Origin: Chitinophaga pollutisoli
GTDB taxonomy: Bacteria > Bacteroidota > Bacteroidia > Chitinophagales > Chitinophagaceae
Reading direction: 5' to 3'
NCBI RefSeq assembly: GCF_038396755.1
Contig: NZ_CP149822.1
Coordinates: 1,736,001 to 1,800,000 of the forward strand
Length of the DNA stretch: 64,000 nt
In this document: positions 1 to 10,340 of the stretch, in pieces
Layout: every line of letters begins with the position of its first letter
Numbering within the stretch: the stretch's first letter is position 1
Translations under genes and position numbers: made by a program
Notes under the pieces: model-generated
The model's database searches: none
What the model saw: the letters and a program-made list of their open reading frames with translations, nothing else
What the model was told of the DNA's origin: nothing

Positions 1-39
1 TACCACGGAGGATACCAGGTTTGCGAATTTTTTGTCCAT
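1..39 (-). CDS. leuD: 3-isopropylmalate dehydratase small subunit, first 13 codons only
   Basis: Only the start of this gene is in the window. Translation from the ATG at 39 reads MDKKFANLVSSVV, the kind of N-terminus seen in LeuD proteins, and the frame stays open to the window edge. It begins 21 nt after the leuC stop on the same strand, the usual leuC-leuD order. LeuD is the swivel-domain subunit that pairs with LeuC to isomerise 2- to 3-isopropylmalate in leucine synthesis. The call rests mainly on position next to leuC, because 13 residues are too few for a family assignment alone. Confidence 0.75.
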   Translation of the reverse strand, partial: MDKKFANLVSSVV

Positions 40-60
40 GTTGATGGTCTGTTTCGGGAA

Positions 61-1458
61 TTAAATCATGGCGCGTACATCGGCCACTTTACCGGTGATG
101 GCGGCTGCGGCCGCGGTGAGCGGACTAGCCAGGAAGGTCCGGGCGTTGGGGCCCTGGCGGCCTTCGAAGTTGCGGTTGGAAGTGGCGATGCAATATTTAC
201 CTGCCGGGATTTTGTCTTCGTTCATGGCCAGGCAGGCGGAACAACCGGGTTGCCGTAGCTGGAAGCCTGCTTCTTCGAATATTTTGTCGATGCCTTCCGC
301 GATGGCCTGGGATTCCACTTGTTTGGAGCCGGGCACGATCCATACGGTGACGTCATCGGATTTCTTTTTGCCTTTCACGAATTCGGCCACCATGCGGAGG
401 TCTTCGATGCGGCTGTTGGTGCAGCTGCCGATGAAGACGTAATCCACTTTTTTGCCGAGGAGCTGGCTGCCGGGCTGGAGATCCATGTACTGGAGGGATT
501 TGGAGAAAGAAAGCTGTTCCTTTTCCTCGATATCCGCCAGCGCCGGGATGTTGCCGGTAACGCCCATGCCCATGCCGGGATTGGTGCCATAGGTGATCTG
601 CGGTTCGATGTCGGCTGCGTCGAAAGTCAGTTCCGCGTCAAAAACGGCGTCTGCATCGGTCTGGAGGGTTTTCCAGTAAGCGAGGGATTGCTCCCAATCT
701 TCGCCTTTCGGTGCAAACTCACGGCCTTTGATGTATTCGAAAGTAATGTCGTCCGGCGCGATGAGGCCGCCACGGGCGCCCATTTCGATGGACATATTAC
801 AGATCGTCATGCGCGCCTCCATGCTGAGGCTCCGGATGGCTTCGCCGGCGTATTCCACGAAATAGCCGGTGCCGCCCGCGGCGGTGATCTGCGAAATGAT
901 ATAGAGAATGATGTCTTTGGACACCACGCCTTTTTTCAGCTGCCCGTTCACCGTGATGCGCATGCGCTTCGGCTTGTATTGGAGGATGCACTGGGTGGCC
1001 AGCACCTGTTCCACTTCGGACGTACCGATCCCGAAGGCTACGGCGCCGAAAGCGCCATGTGTGGATGTATGAGAGTCGCCGCACACGATCGTCATCCCCG
1101 GTAGGGTGATACCCAGTTCCGGTCCGATAACGTGCACGATCCCCTGGTAGGGGTGCCCCAGGCCGTAAAGCTCCACACCGAATTCGGCGGTGTTGGCCGT
1201 GAGCATTTCCACCTGCTTGCGGCTCAGCGCTTCCTTGATGGGAAGGTGCTGGTCGAGGGTGGGAACGTTATGGTCGGCCGTGGCCCGCGTCTTGGCCGGC
1301 CTGAAAACCGGTACCCCGCGCTTCCGCAGGCCGTCGAACGCCTGGGGGCTCGTTACCTCGTGAATGAAATGCGTGTTGATATACACCGCGTCCGGATGGC
1401 CGGACCGGCTCGCCACTATATGGCTATCCCAAATTTTGTCGAATAATGTTTTCCCCAT
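61..1458 (-). CDS. leuC: 3-isopropylmalate dehydratase large subunit
   Basis: LeuC is the [4Fe-4S] aconitase-family subunit of isopropylmalate isomerase in leucine biosynthesis. The protein is 465 aa, normal for the family. The N-terminus [15 protein letters not shown] is typical. The three cluster cysteines are visible: C346 in IGSCTNSR and C406/C409 in [10 protein letters not shown]. Substrate-site motifs [13 protein letters not shown] (126-138) and EMGARGG (225-231) are intact. leuD follows after 21 nt, so the two should be co-transcribed and co-translated. The upstream gap (1459-1703) is shared with a divergent gene. No clear minus-strand promoter was picked out there. Confidence 0.97.
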   Translation of the reverse strand: MGKTLFDKIWDSHIVASRSGHPDAVYINTHFIHEVTSPQAFDGLRKRGVPVFRPAKTRATADHNVPTLDQHLPIKEALSRKQVEMLTANTAEFGVELYGLGHPYQGIVHVIGPELGITLPGMTIVCGDSHTSTHGAFGAVAFGIGTSEVEQVLATQCILQYKPKRMRITVNGQLKKGVVSKDIILYIISQITAAGGTGYFVEYAGEAIRSLSMEARMTICNMSIEMGARGGLIAPDDITFEYIKGREFAPKGEDWEQSLAYWKTLQTDADAVFDAELTFDAADIEPQITYGTNPGMGMGVTGNIPALADIEEKEQLSFSKSLQYMDLQPGSQLLGKKVDYVFIGSCTNSRIEDLRMVAEFVKGKKKSDDVTVWIVPGSKQVESQAIAEGIDKIFEEAGFQLRQPGCSACLAMNEDKIPAGKYCIATSNRNFEGRQGPNARTFLASPLTAAAAAITGKVADVRAMI

Positions 1459-1531
1459 GCTTATTTGACTTTATAAAACCCGGAATCGATACATGCAATT
1501 TATTACTGATATATTAAATCCTCTGTATCAA

Positions 1532-1561
1532 TTTGCATTTTCCTTCAATCCCGTATATTTG
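1532..1561 (+). promoter_or_regulatory. Bacteroidota-type promoter upstream of the TPR-like gene
   Basis: TTTG at 1532-1535 is followed after 18 bp by TATATTTG at 1554-1561, a full match to the Bacteroidota -33/-7 pattern TTTG...TAnnTTTG. Transcription would start near 1568, giving a leader of about 135 nt before the ATG at 1704. The match is by sequence only. Confidence 0.5.
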
Positions 1562-1703
1562 CTTTTCCTGTCATTTTACACCTTCAAATCTAATTGACAC
1601 TTTTAAACCTCAGTTCGTTAAATTTGTCAATATTACGATTCGCAACTGTCGCCTGAGGCCATTAACTTATTGAAAGTCAATTTTTTATAATCAGATAACA
1701 ACG

Positions 1704-3257
1704 ATGTCCAACACGCAGAACGATGCCCTGTTCATATTGATAAAAACGCTTACAAAAGCAGAAAAAAGGAACTTCCAGCTCGCTTTTAACCGGGACAACA
1801 CGAAAGAAGACGTACTTTTCATACAGCTGTTCAACGCGCTCGACAAAATGAAGGAATACGACGATGAGCAGATCCTCCGCCGTGTGCCCGACATTAAAAA
1901 GCAGCAGCTCAGCAACATCAAAGCCCATCTTTACAAACACCTCCTCACCACCCTCCGCCTGCTGTACAAAACCAAAGACGCGCTCATCGAGCTGCGGGAA
2001 CAACTGGATTACGCCAGGGTATTGTACAACAAGGGGTTATATCATCAAAGCCTGAAAATCCTCGCCAAAGCCAAAGTATCGGCCCGCGAACAGGAAGAAG
2101 TCATGCTTTATTTCGAGATCGTGGAATTCGAAAAACTTATCGAAACCCGGCATATCACCCGCAGCCTCGACAACCGCGCCGAAGAGCTGTCCGACGAAAG
2201 CCGCCTCATCAACGAGCAGCTCAACAACGTTTCCCGCCTTTCCACCCTTGCCCTCCGCATGTACGGCCTTTATCTCAAACTCGGCCACGCCCGCGACGAG
2301 AAAGATACCCTCATGCTCAAATCCTTCTTCGAAACAAATCTGCCGCCCGTGCAGCGGAGCCAGATGAGTTTCTATGAGCGCATCTACCTCTACCAGGCTT
2401 ATTGCTGGTATTACTACATCCTCCAGGACTTCGTCATGTATTACCGGTACACCCAGAAATGGGTGGATCTTTTCAGCGAATATCCCAACCTGAAGGAAAC
2501 GGATGTGGACCTTTACATCAAGGCGATGCACAACCTGCTCACCGCGCACTTCCATACTATGAACCACGACAAGTTCACGGAAGTACTGCAGATAATGGAG
2601 GATTTTATTACGGAAAAAGAAGAAGCCCTCAACGAAAACACCCGCACCAACGCGTTCGTGTACCTGTATACCGGCAAGATCAACCGGCACTTCCTGGACG
2701 GCACTTTCTCGGAAGGACTGAAACTGGTGGCCGAAGTGGAGGAAAAGATCAGCGAGCACCAACTGACGGTGGACCAGCACCGCGTGCTTGTGTTCTACTA
2801 CAAAATCGCCTGTTTGTATTTCGGCAGCGGCGATAATGACAATGCCATCATCTATCTCAATAAGATCATCCAGCTCAGGATCGGCAACCTCCGGGCCGAC
2901 ATTCAGTGTTTCGCGCGGATCCTGCATCTGATCGCGCATTACGAGCTGGAGAATTACAGCCTGGTGGAATATCTCATCAAATCTGTGTACCACTTCATCG
3001 CCAAGAACAAAGACCTTAGCCTGGTGATGGAAGAAATTCTGAAGTTTTTGCGGAAGAACATGTACGCTAACCCGCGCGCGCTCCGCACCGCATTCCGCGA
3101 CCTGAAAGGCCGGCTGGAAGTGATTGCGAAGAATCCCTACGAGCGCCGCAGTTACCTGTACCTGGATATCGTCAGCTGGCTGGAAAGCAAGATCGAAGGC
3201 ATCCCCGTGCAGGAGGTCATCCAGCAGAAATTCAGGAACAAGGTGCCGAGGATTTAA
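1704..3257 (+). CDS. conserved TPR-like protein of unknown function (Bacteroidota family)
   Basis: This 517-aa protein has no signal peptide or membrane segment and is very likely cytosolic and almost all helical. The N-terminus (LIKTLTKAEKRNFQL) and the segment around residues 105-130 (YNKGLYHQSLKILAKAK) look like a family I know from many Bacteroidota genomes as uncharacterised proteins with tetratricopeptide-like repeats. Further helix pairs with TPR-like spacing follow at about 300-420. No catalytic motif is visible. It is a stand-alone gene: leuC diverges upstream and a terminator follows 10 nt after the stop. A scaffold or protein-binding role would be a guess from the fold alone. Confidence 0.85.
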   Translation: MSNTQNDALFILIKTLTKAEKRNFQLAFNRDNTKEDVLFIQLFNALDKMKEYDDEQILRRVPDIKKQQLSNIKAHLYKHLLTTLRLLYKTKDALIELREQLDYARVLYNKGLYHQSLKILAKAKVSAREQEEVMLYFEIVEFEKLIETRHITRSLDNRAEELSDESRLINEQLNNVSRLSTLALRMYGLYLKLGHARDEKDTLMLKSFFETNLPPVQRSQMSFYERIYLYQAYCWYYYILQDFVMYYRYTQKWVDLFSEYPNLKETDVDLYIKAMHNLLTAHFHTMNHDKFTEVLQIMEDFITEKEEALNENTRTNAFVYLYTGKINRHFLDGTFSEGLKLVAEVEEKISEHQLTVDQHRVLVFYYKIACLYFGSGDNDNAIIYLNKIIQLRIGNLRADIQCFARILHLIAHYELENYSLVEYLIKSVYHFIAKNKDLSLVMEEILKFLRKNMYANPRALRTAFRDLKGRLEVIAKNPYERRSYLYLDIVSWLESKIEGIPVQEVIQQKFRNKVPRI

Positions 3258-3266
3258 GGCATGAAA

Positions 3267-3296
3267 AAGGGGCCGGAGCCCCCTTCGTCGTTTTTA
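3267..3296. terminator. hairpin terminator between convergent genes
   Basis: An AAGGGGC/GCCCC(C)TT stem with a CGGA loop lies between the TPR-like gene and susD. On the minus strand it is followed directly by five T; on the plus strand a T run comes a few bases later. It can serve both genes. Confidence 0.65.
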
Positions 3297-3317
3297 TTAC
3301 TTTCCTTACTTACCGGA

Positions 3318-4982
3318 TTACCAGCCCGTATTCTGCGGTTTCAGCTGCGGATTCAGGTTCATTTCCTGCAAGGGCAGCGGGTAGAGATAGAGTTTGTCGT
3401 GCCAGGTGCGGTTGGTGATATCGGTGTACACGCGGATGTGTTCGTCCGCATCCACCTGGATACCGGCCACCTGTGATGCGGGGTACTGCGCGCGCAGTGC
3501 GTCCGTCAGTTTCATACCCACAATCGTTTTCGGATTGTTGATGAGCGTTCCGGCTTTCCAGCGGATGATATCGTCGAAACGGAATCCTTCCTGCGCCAGT
3601 TCCACCCGGCGTTCGCGGCGGATTTCGTCGAGGAGGACGGGCAGCGTGGGGAAGATGGAGTTGGGATCTTTCTGCAGTGTGGCGATCTTCATGTGCGGCA
3701 TACCCACGCGGTCGCGGATTTTGTTGATGGTTTGATCGATCACCGCCTGGGAGGCTTCGCCCAGCTCAGCTTTGGCTTCTGCAAAAATCAGCAGCGTTTC
3801 GGCGTAGCGGATGATGAAGAGATCCAGGGTGGATTGATTGGCGACCCACTGCACGGGGTCCGGGCTTTTATACTTGGCGCTGGCGTAGCCGGTGGTAATG
3901 GCGGGGATGCGCGGAAGCGTCACCCGGTCGGCGGTACCGTCGGCATTCTGCGATACCACGTAATCGCGGGTAACGATGAGCTGCTGATAGCGCGGATCGC
4001 GGTTGGTGCGCTCCAGTTCAGGCGTTTCATCGCCCTGGTAACGCGCGCTCAGGCCGATGGGCAGCCCGTCGTCGCATAAAATCCCTTCCACGAAATCCTT
4101 GCTGTAACTGGGCCAGATATCGCTGATCTGACGGGTCGTATTGTGCATCGACTGGTCTTTCACGTACCGGCGTGGCCACACCGCTTCCCTATTGCCGCGA
4201 AGCTCTTCCTGCAGGAACAGGTTCACATAATCTTTCGCGGGATTGCCATTGGACCAAATCGCGTAATTGCCGGTGTTGATCACGGCTTCAGCTGCGTTGG
4301 CGGCTTCACGGAGCCATTCGGTGGCGCCGGCAAGGCCGCGGGATTTGCGGTAAGAGCCTTCCCAGAGACAGATGCGGGCCTTCAGGGCATTGGCGATGTC
4401 TTTATTGACGCGATCCTGCTCCGCGCTGGCCGGAACGGGCAGGTTGGCCACGGCGTAGTTCAGGTCTTTGAGCACGGTGTCCATTACGGTGCCGCGGGGC
4501 GTGCGGGGCGCGAAGAGCTCGGGCGAATTCTCGTTGAGGTCGCCGCCAAACCAGGTCACGTCGCCGAACTGCACTACTTTCCGCCACCAGAGGTAAGCGC
4601 GGAACATCTTCACTTCCCCGGCATACTTGGCTTTCACTTCCGCCGGCGCGTCGGCTCTTTCATAACGGGCGAGGAAGTAATTGGCCTCGCGCTCGTTGGT
4701 CCAGGTCCAGCCGCCGCCGGTGTTCGGAATGGTATATTGGCCGGCCAGGAACGTGTTGCGGTCGCGGGGCACGAAGTTATCGGAATTATTGTCGCTGTTA
4801 AATGTCTGCGCGGGCACCAGTGTGTAGAAACGGTTCGCGTAGATACGGAGGTCGTTCTCGTTTTTGAAGTACGTGGCATCACTGAGACGGTCCTGTGGAA
4901 GACGGTCCAGGAAATTGTCATTGCAGGCTGCGCCAAAAACGAGGGCGAGCATGGCGGAGGATATGACGCGTGTCTTTTTCAT
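3318..4982 (-). CDS. SusD/RagB family outer-membrane lipoprotein
   Basis: SusD-like proteins are surface lipoproteins that cap a SusC channel and bind the ligand to be imported. The chosen start (ATG at 4982, 554 aa) gives MKKTRVISSAMLALVFGAAC, a signal peptide with a lipobox and lipidated C20. An upstream in-frame ATG at 5015 would only add 11 residues with no signal character. Family marks include NFLDRLPQDRLSD just after the lipobox, the TPR-like body, IRYAETLLIFAEAKAEL in the C-terminal third, RRERRVELAQEGFRFDDIIRW, and a C-terminus ending NPQLKPQNTGW. It lies 36 nt downstream of susC. No enzyme gene follows, so the ligand cannot be inferred from context. Confidence 0.95.
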   Translation of the reverse strand: MKKTRVISSAMLALVFGAACNDNFLDRLPQDRLSDATYFKNENDLRIYANRFYTLVPAQTFNSDNNSDNFVPRDRNTFLAGQYTIPNTGGGWTWTNEREANYFLARYERADAPAEVKAKYAGEVKMFRAYLWWRKVVQFGDVTWFGGDLNENSPELFAPRTPRGTVMDTVLKDLNYAVANLPVPASAEQDRVNKDIANALKARICLWEGSYRKSRGLAGATEWLREAANAAEAVINTGNYAIWSNGNPAKDYVNLFLQEELRGNREAVWPRRYVKDQSMHNTTRQISDIWPSYSKDFVEGILCDDGLPIGLSARYQGDETPELERTNRDPRYQQLIVTRDYVVSQNADGTADRVTLPRIPAITTGYASAKYKSPDPVQWVANQSTLDLFIIRYAETLLIFAEAKAELGEASQAVIDQTINKIRDRVGMPHMKIATLQKDPNSIFPTLPVLLDEIRRERRVELAQEGFRFDDIIRWKAGTLINNPKTIVGMKLTDALRAQYPASQVAGIQVDADEHIRVYTDITNRTWHDKLYLYPLPLQEMNLNPQLKPQNTGW

Positions 4983-5018
4983 TTCATGCTGATTTAAGAT
5001 CAAAGAATTCATCAACGA

Positions 5019-8000
5019 TTACAGTCCCAGTTGAAGGCCGAAAGCAATAGTGCGGCTCAGCGGATAGCTTTGCGCGCCCAGCAGTTCGGGATCGAACGCT
5101 TTGTGCATTTTGGTGATGGTAAAGAGGTTCTGGCCGGTCGCAAATACGCGCAAACGCTGGATCCTGGCGACACGTAACCATTCGGCCGGGAAAGTGTAAC
5201 CCAGTGTCACCTGCTTCAGCCGTGCATATGCCGCATTTTGCAGGTATTTGGACTGCACCTGGAAGTTGCCGCCGCCTTCGAAGCGCAGGCGGGGGTAATA
5301 AGCATTCGTATTGTCGGGGCGCCAGTAATCGGTATGGTACTCCATGGGAACTGACCACTCGCTCGTCAATCCCCAGAAATAAGCGCCGTCTACCCAATAA
5401 TCGCGCTTGCCCACGCCTTGTACGAACGCCGTCAGGTCGAATCCCTTGTACGCTACGCCCAGGTTCACGCCGTAGGTGTAACGGGGCGTATTATTACCGA
5501 TCACCTTCCGGTCGCCGGGGTCTGTCAGCGTACTGCTACCCCGGTCGATCCGCTGGTTGCCATCAAGGTCCTTGTAACGGATATCGCCTGCGAGCCATTT
5601 GCCGGACCAGATTTGCGACTGCTGAGCTTTGGCCGCATCGTCGCCGGAAGTAAAGAACCCGTCGGTCTCAAATCCCCATATCTCACCCCACTTCTCTCCC
5701 ACATAACGATCGCCGATGTTGCCGTTGGGATTGTTTTCGTAGCGGGTAATTTCCGCCTGTGCATCGGCCATAACGAGCGACACGTTATAGCGGACTTCGC
5801 TGCCGATTTTATCCTTCCATCCCAGCGCAACTTCCCAACCTTTGTTCATCAGGTCCGCGGCGTTGCGGGAAGGCGACGGTGTGCCCAGCAATGCGGGCAG
5901 CAGCCGCCCTGCAGTGATCATATCGGTCGTTTTGCGGCGGTACACGTCCACCGATGCTGTCAGCCTGTCGCGCAGCGCGGTAACATCGAGGCCGAAGTTC
6001 AGCGTCGTCACTTTCTCCCAGGTGAAGTCGGCGCTCACCAGCGCCGGGGCGCCCACGATCACGCCCGGGTTGTTCCCGAACAGGTAAGCAGTGGTGCCGG
6101 TGGGCATGAAGGTGATATACGGATAAGGATTGTTGCTCAGCTGGTTGGGCAACGTGCCGTAGGACGCGCGCAGCTTCAGGTCGTTGATCCAGGATTTGGC
6201 GCTTGCGAAGAAATTCTCTTCAGACACGCGCCAGGCGGCGGATACGGAAGGCGAAAACACATTCCGCTTGCCACGTGCATATCGCGAAGTGCCATCGTAA
6301 CGGCCGGTCAGCTGCAGCAGGTATTTTTCCTTGAAATCATAGTTGGCGCGGAAGAACCCGCCGCGAACCGCCCATTCCGACATGCTGTTGCCGACCGATA
6401 GCGAAGTGGCGGTAGGATCGTTCAGTGGCGTGAGGCTTTCCATTGTGGGATCAATCTGGTTGCGGCCGGTAGCGCTGAAGGAAAGGTTTTTCTTCATCTC
6501 TTCGTTGTAACCCGCCATCAGCTTCAGGTTGTGGTTGCGCGCGAAGGTAGTGAAGTATTCCGTGTACAGGTTGATAGCGTGGTAGCCGTCGTTCGCAGCG
6601 CTGCGGATCAGCCTGTCCGGATTGGTCCAGGGATAAGTACCGATCAGCCTTCCGTCTACCCCATATTCCTTGAATGCTTTGTAATGGATGCTTCTGCCGG
6701 CGCCGTAATTATTCCAGGTCAGGTCGCCGATCACGCGGAGGTTGCGAAGCAGTTTCACGGTAAACCCACCCGTCAGCCAGATATCGGTTTTATTTTCCTT
6801 CACGCGGCCATTCTCCGCCATCACGGCAAAGGGGTTGGTGAAGCTGCCTTGTCCAGCCCAATTGCCATCCGGGTGCCGGATCGGCATGATGGGACGGAGG
6901 TCGCTGGAGATGAATGGAAAATCGTTCACGCTGCTTTCGGCGAACTGCGTTGCGTTGGGTGTATTGTAGTCGGAGCGGTTTAGTGCGGCCTTGAAATTCA
7001 GGTCGAGCCAGGAAGTGGCTTCCGCATTGAGCCGCAGCGAAGCGTTATAACGGTTGTAGGTTTGGTTGGCGGCTTTGATGAGACCGTCTTGTTTGAGGTA
7101 GCCCAGGCTGGCCACGTAGGAGATTTTGCCGGAGCCGCCGCTGAGGGAGAAAGAGTTGTCCCACATGGGCGCCCAACCGGGATAAAGCTCGTCGAGCCAG
7201 TCGGTGTTGCCTACGTAACGGTATTTGTTCGGATTATTGGGGTCGACGTAAACGGTTGGATTATTGGCCGGATCGCGGAAATACGCTTCCGCGCGGATGG
7301 AATCTTCCACGGTAAAGGGTTCGGAAGAAGTACGCCCACCGTCTGCGCCTGTCCTGTCCGCTTCGCGGAACATGCGGATGTAATCAACGGAGTTGATGTA
7401 TTTGGGCATGTAGGTAGGCTTGTTGAAGGAGTAGGTGCTGTTGAACGACAGCCGCATGGGCTGGTGTTTGCCCGGGTTCTTGGTAGTGATGAGGATCACA
7501 CCGTTGGCGGCGCGGGAACCATAGATGGCGGCGGAACCTGCATCTTTGAGGACGGTCACGCTTTGCACATCTGCGGGGTTGATGAGGTTGGGGTCCATCA
7601 CCACACCGTCGACCAGCACAAGCGGTGCGTCATTGCCGCTGTTGATGGAACCGGTTCCGCGGATATTGAAAGTGGCTCCCCTGCCGGGGGCGCCGTTGTT
7701 CATGTTGACATTGAGGTTAGGAACCACGCCCTGCAAGCCTTGCGCGAGGTTCACGAGGGGCCGGCTTTCCAGTACTTCGCCGCCCACCGAAGCCACGGCC
7801 CCGGTGAGGTTCGCTTTTTTCTGGGTGCCATAACCGACCACGAGCACTTCCTGCAGGCCCGATACGTCGGCTTCCATCACGATGTTGATCTCGTCTTTTC
7901 CCGCCACGGGCACCTCCATTTTCTTGAAGCCCATCATGCTGATCACGAGCACGTCGGAGTTGTTGGCTTCGATCTCGAAGTTCCCTTCCGCATCGGAAGC

Positions 8001-8452
8001 CACACCTTTGGTGGTGCCCTTGATGACGATGGTGGCGCCGGGCACGGGGCCACCCTTGTTATCCGTGAGCCGGCCTTTCACGCGCTTGTATTGCTTGGCG
8101 TCGAGGTCGTTGCCGAGGACCACCAGCCGGTCGTCCATCACGCGGTAGCGCATGCTGTTGGCCAGTACGAGCTTCATTACTTCCGGCAGCGTGCCGTTGG
8201 AAACGTTGAGCGATACCGGCGGGAGTTTGCGGAGATCGTCGCTGTTATAAAAAAGCGGTACGACGTTTTCAGCTCGATCATGGAGAGCACCTGGCTCACC
8301 GGCAGCTTTTCTGCCCGTACGCTGATACGTTTCTGCGAATAAACGCCGGCGTGCACCTGCAGGAAGAGACACGTCAGCACAAGGCTCATCTTCATGATCA
8401 GCAAAAGTTGATACAACCGCCGGTTGGCAGTGCATTGTGTAAATAATTTCAT
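5019..8452 (-). CDS. SusC/RagA family TonB-dependent transporter with STN domain, apparent frameshift
   Basis: This is the outer-membrane TonB-dependent barrel of a SusCD pair. Translation from the ATG at 8452 gives a signal peptide (MKLFTQCTANRRLYQLL..., cleavage near VYSQKR), then an STN signalling domain. The reading frame is lost at a run of six A (8249-8254, plus strand). Adding one base restores SYRFFYNSDDLRKLPPVSL and joins the rest: end of STN, a CarboxypepD-like domain (VKGRLTDNKGGPVPGATI), the SusC hallmark LQEVLVVGYGTQKKANLTGAV, plug and barrel, ending ...SRTIAFGLQLGL. The repaired protein is about 1144 aa. The STN domain fits control by the upstream FecR/sigma pair. The longer uninterrupted frame that starts at 8519 has a nonsense N-terminus and is not the real start. 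Confidence 0.93.
8249..8254 (-). other. one-base homopolymer deletion breaking susC
   Basis: Six A on the plus strand (six T in the coding strand). Before this point the frame from 8452 reads a proper STN domain (MIELKTSYRFF). After it the conserved continuation YNSDDLRKLPP is found only in the next frame. Seven T would make the gene continuous. It may be a sequencing error, a real mutation, or a slippage site. Confidence 0.85.
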
Positions 8453-8490
8453 AGATTTGATTGTTAAGTTCAGGCAATAGGAAACCCGTT

Positions 8491-8513
8491 GAAATCCAAA
8501 GCAGACGGATTTC
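8491..8513. repeat. small inverted repeat in the susC leader
   Basis: GAAATCC (8491-8497) and GGATTTC (8507-8513) form a 7-bp dyad with a 9-nt centre, about 40 nt upstream of the susC ATG. It could be an RNA hairpin or an operator. No function can be shown. Confidence 0.35.
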
Positions 8514-8626
8514 CTGCATACTTATCTGGCGGGGAACGTTGGCGCGTTTCCCGTTTTTTATTTCCTGAAGGTCAGGATCGTAAGGCGGTGGAAACTGGTG
8601 TGTCGAGCATTGTAGTCAGTTTAAGT

Positions 8627-9694
8627 TTAGTAAATGATGATTTTGGTCGCGGATATTTTGTATCTGATGGGTCGGATTGTTGTGAGAATTTCGAGGATCT
8701 GGTCCACTGGTTCATTCTCCACGCTGCCGGTAAACCGGGCCTGTTTGAGGGCATCGTCCCGTATTTCCACTTCCACGTTGTACCATCTTTCGAGCCTGCG
8801 GGCGAGGGATTCGAGGGGCTCGTCGTTGAATACGAGCCGGTTTTCGACCCAGGCGCCTGCTGTCAGGGAGCTGTCGCGGCTATCGGTATCCGCGGCTGTA
8901 AGCGCCACTTCCGGCAATCCCGGATCACTGTCGGGATGCGTTGCCGGCAAAGCGGACACCGGTTCCGGGAGTGTATGCTGCACGGCCAGTTTCTGCCGCG
9001 GCGCCAGCATATAGCTTTTCCCGTCTTTTTTCACCATTACTTCCACCTTCCCCGAAATGAGCGTGGTTTCCGTCGTGGATTCTGAATCGTAGGCCTGGAG
9101 GTTGAATTCCGTGCCCAGCACGCGGACTTCCACCGCGTTGGTGGTTACAATAAACGGATGTTCGGCGTTTTTCACCACTTTGAAATATCCTTCCCCGTTG
9201 AGGCGCACATGGCGTACGCCGTTGCGGAAACCCTCCGTGTAAGAAAGGGAGCTGCCCGCATTGAGGATCACCTCGGTGCCATCGGGCAGGGTGAGCTTTG
9301 ATTTACTGCCTTTGCGCGTTTGCACGGTGCTCCATCCCTTTTCATCCTGCTGCCCCTGCCCTGTCCAGAACCAGATACCGGCGCACACGGCGGCGGCAAG
9401 TGGTATCGCCGCCAGCCACAACCTCCTGCGGCGGGGCGGCTCGGGAAACGCGTCGGACATGGCAGGCTCAGGCTCCTCGCCGGCGGCGGCAAATATCCGC
9501 CCCAGCATCTCTTCATTCCGCTCCTGCGATTGCCTTTCCCTGCTGCGGAACTGCAAAGCGCCCAGCATCTCGTACTGCCGCGCCGCATCCGGAAACTGCT
9601 TTTTCAGCATTTCCATATCCAGCCGTTCCTTGTCGGTAAGCCTGCCCGACAGTTCCCTGCCGAATAATTCCCAAAGCTTTTGTTCTTGTTCCAT
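8627..9694 (-). CDS. FecR family anti-sigma factor
   Basis: FecR-type proteins sit in the inner membrane, hold an ECF sigma factor, and receive the signal from the STN domain of a TonB-dependent transporter. The 355-aa protein has a cytoplasmic anti-sigma N-terminus (1-90), one transmembrane helix at about 92-110 (LWLAAIPLAAAVCAGIWFW), a periplasmic FecR domain (about 125-230, with LPDGTEVILNAGSSLSY and VLGTEFNL), and a C-terminal DUF4974-like domain (NRLVFNDEPLESLARRLERW) that probably contacts STN. It lies between the sigma gene and susC on the same strand, the classical order. Full length, nothing missing. Confidence 0.95.
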   Translation of the reverse strand: MEQEQKLWELFGRELSGRLTDKERLDMEMLKKQFPDAARQYEMLGALQFRSRERQSQERNEEMLGRIFAAAGEEPEPAMSDAFPEPPRRRRLWLAAIPLAAAVCAGIWFWTGQGQQDEKGWSTVQTRKGSKSKLTLPDGTEVILNAGSSLSYTEGFRNGVRHVRLNGEGYFKVVKNAEHPFIVTTNAVEVRVLGTEFNLQAYDSESTTETTLISGKVEVMVKKDGKSYMLAPRQKLAVQHTLPEPVSALPATHPDSDPGLPEVALTAADTDSRDSSLTAGAWVENRLVFNDEPLESLARRLERWYNVEVEIRDDALKQARFTGSVENEPVDQILEILTTIRPIRYKISATKIIIY

Positions 9695-9779
9695 GCTGGA
9701 AAAAATCAGGTGGTTATATAGTTAGACACAGATTTCCGGCCGTCCAGTTAAGACAGTCGGAAATTTTTTTAAAAAATAA

Positions 9780-10340
9780 TTATTTGCGCGCAAGTGGTAA
9801 GCGGAATGGTTTACGCAGGTCGATGGCCGACCCCAGTTTCTTCAGCGCGATGGTGATCTGGGCGTTCACCGTATTGATGGATATATCGAGTACTTCCGCC
9901 ACTTCGCGGTACGAAAGGCCGTCTTCCTTCACCAGTTTGAAAATAAGCCGGCAGCGCAGCGGCAGTTCATTGACCGCCTGCTCGATCTGGCGCAGGTTTT
10001 CGCGGCTGATGAGGGATTCTTCGGGAGATACGACGCAGGGCATGAGCGTGGCGTGCTGGTCTTCCAGCTCTTCGTAAGGAATAACGGAACGGGAGGTGTG
10101 GTTCAGGGCGGTATTGCGGACTGCGGTGTAAAGGTATGTTTGGAAGTAATGGATGTCCAGGAGGCGGGCGCGTTGTTGCCAGAGTTTGACGAACACATCG
10201 GCCACTACTTCTTCGGCTTCTTCGCGGGAGCGCACGAGGGCGGTGGCGAAATAAATGAGGCGGTCGCTGTAATAGGAAAAGAGCTGGCCGAAAGCCAACT
10301 GGTCACTGTTCTTCGCGATTCTTTCCAACAACTGCTCCAT
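9780..10340 (-). CDS. ECF-type RNA polymerase sigma-70 factor (FecI-like)
   Basis: A 186-aa ECF sigma factor. Region 2 is seen at about 15-80 (FGQLFSYYSDRLIYFATALV, VVADVFVKLWQQR) and region 4 at about 125-175 (LPLRCRLIFKLVKEDGLSYREVAEVLDISINTV, with the helix-turn-helix). There is no region 3, as expected. It is the first gene of the sigma-FecR-SusC-SusD cluster and probably drives susCD when the ligand is bound. The 85-nt gap to fecR holds an inverted repeat (ATTTCCG...CGGAAAT, about 9702-9760) of unknown role. Confidence 0.95.
   Translation of the reverse strand: MEQLLERIAKNSDQLAFGQLFSYYSDRLIYFATALVRSREEAEEVVADVFVKLWQQRARLLDIHYFQTYLYTAVRNTALNHTSRSVIPYEELEDQHATLMPCVVSPEESLISRENLRQIEQAVNELPLRCRLIFKLVKEDGLSYREVAEVLDISINTVNAQITIALKKLGSAIDLRKPFRLPLARK

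Noticed and set aside
8453..8519. Extended N-terminus of susC from an ATG at 8519
   Set aside because: The residues from this start to 8254 read as nonsense and lack a signal peptide. The frame from 8452 gives signal plus STN, so the long version is an artefact of the frameshift.
8542..8568. Hairpin GGGAACG...CGTTTCCC followed by T run on the plus strand
   Set aside because: It has terminator shape only on the plus strand, but no plus-strand gene ends there. It is between fecR and susC, which are read from the other strand.
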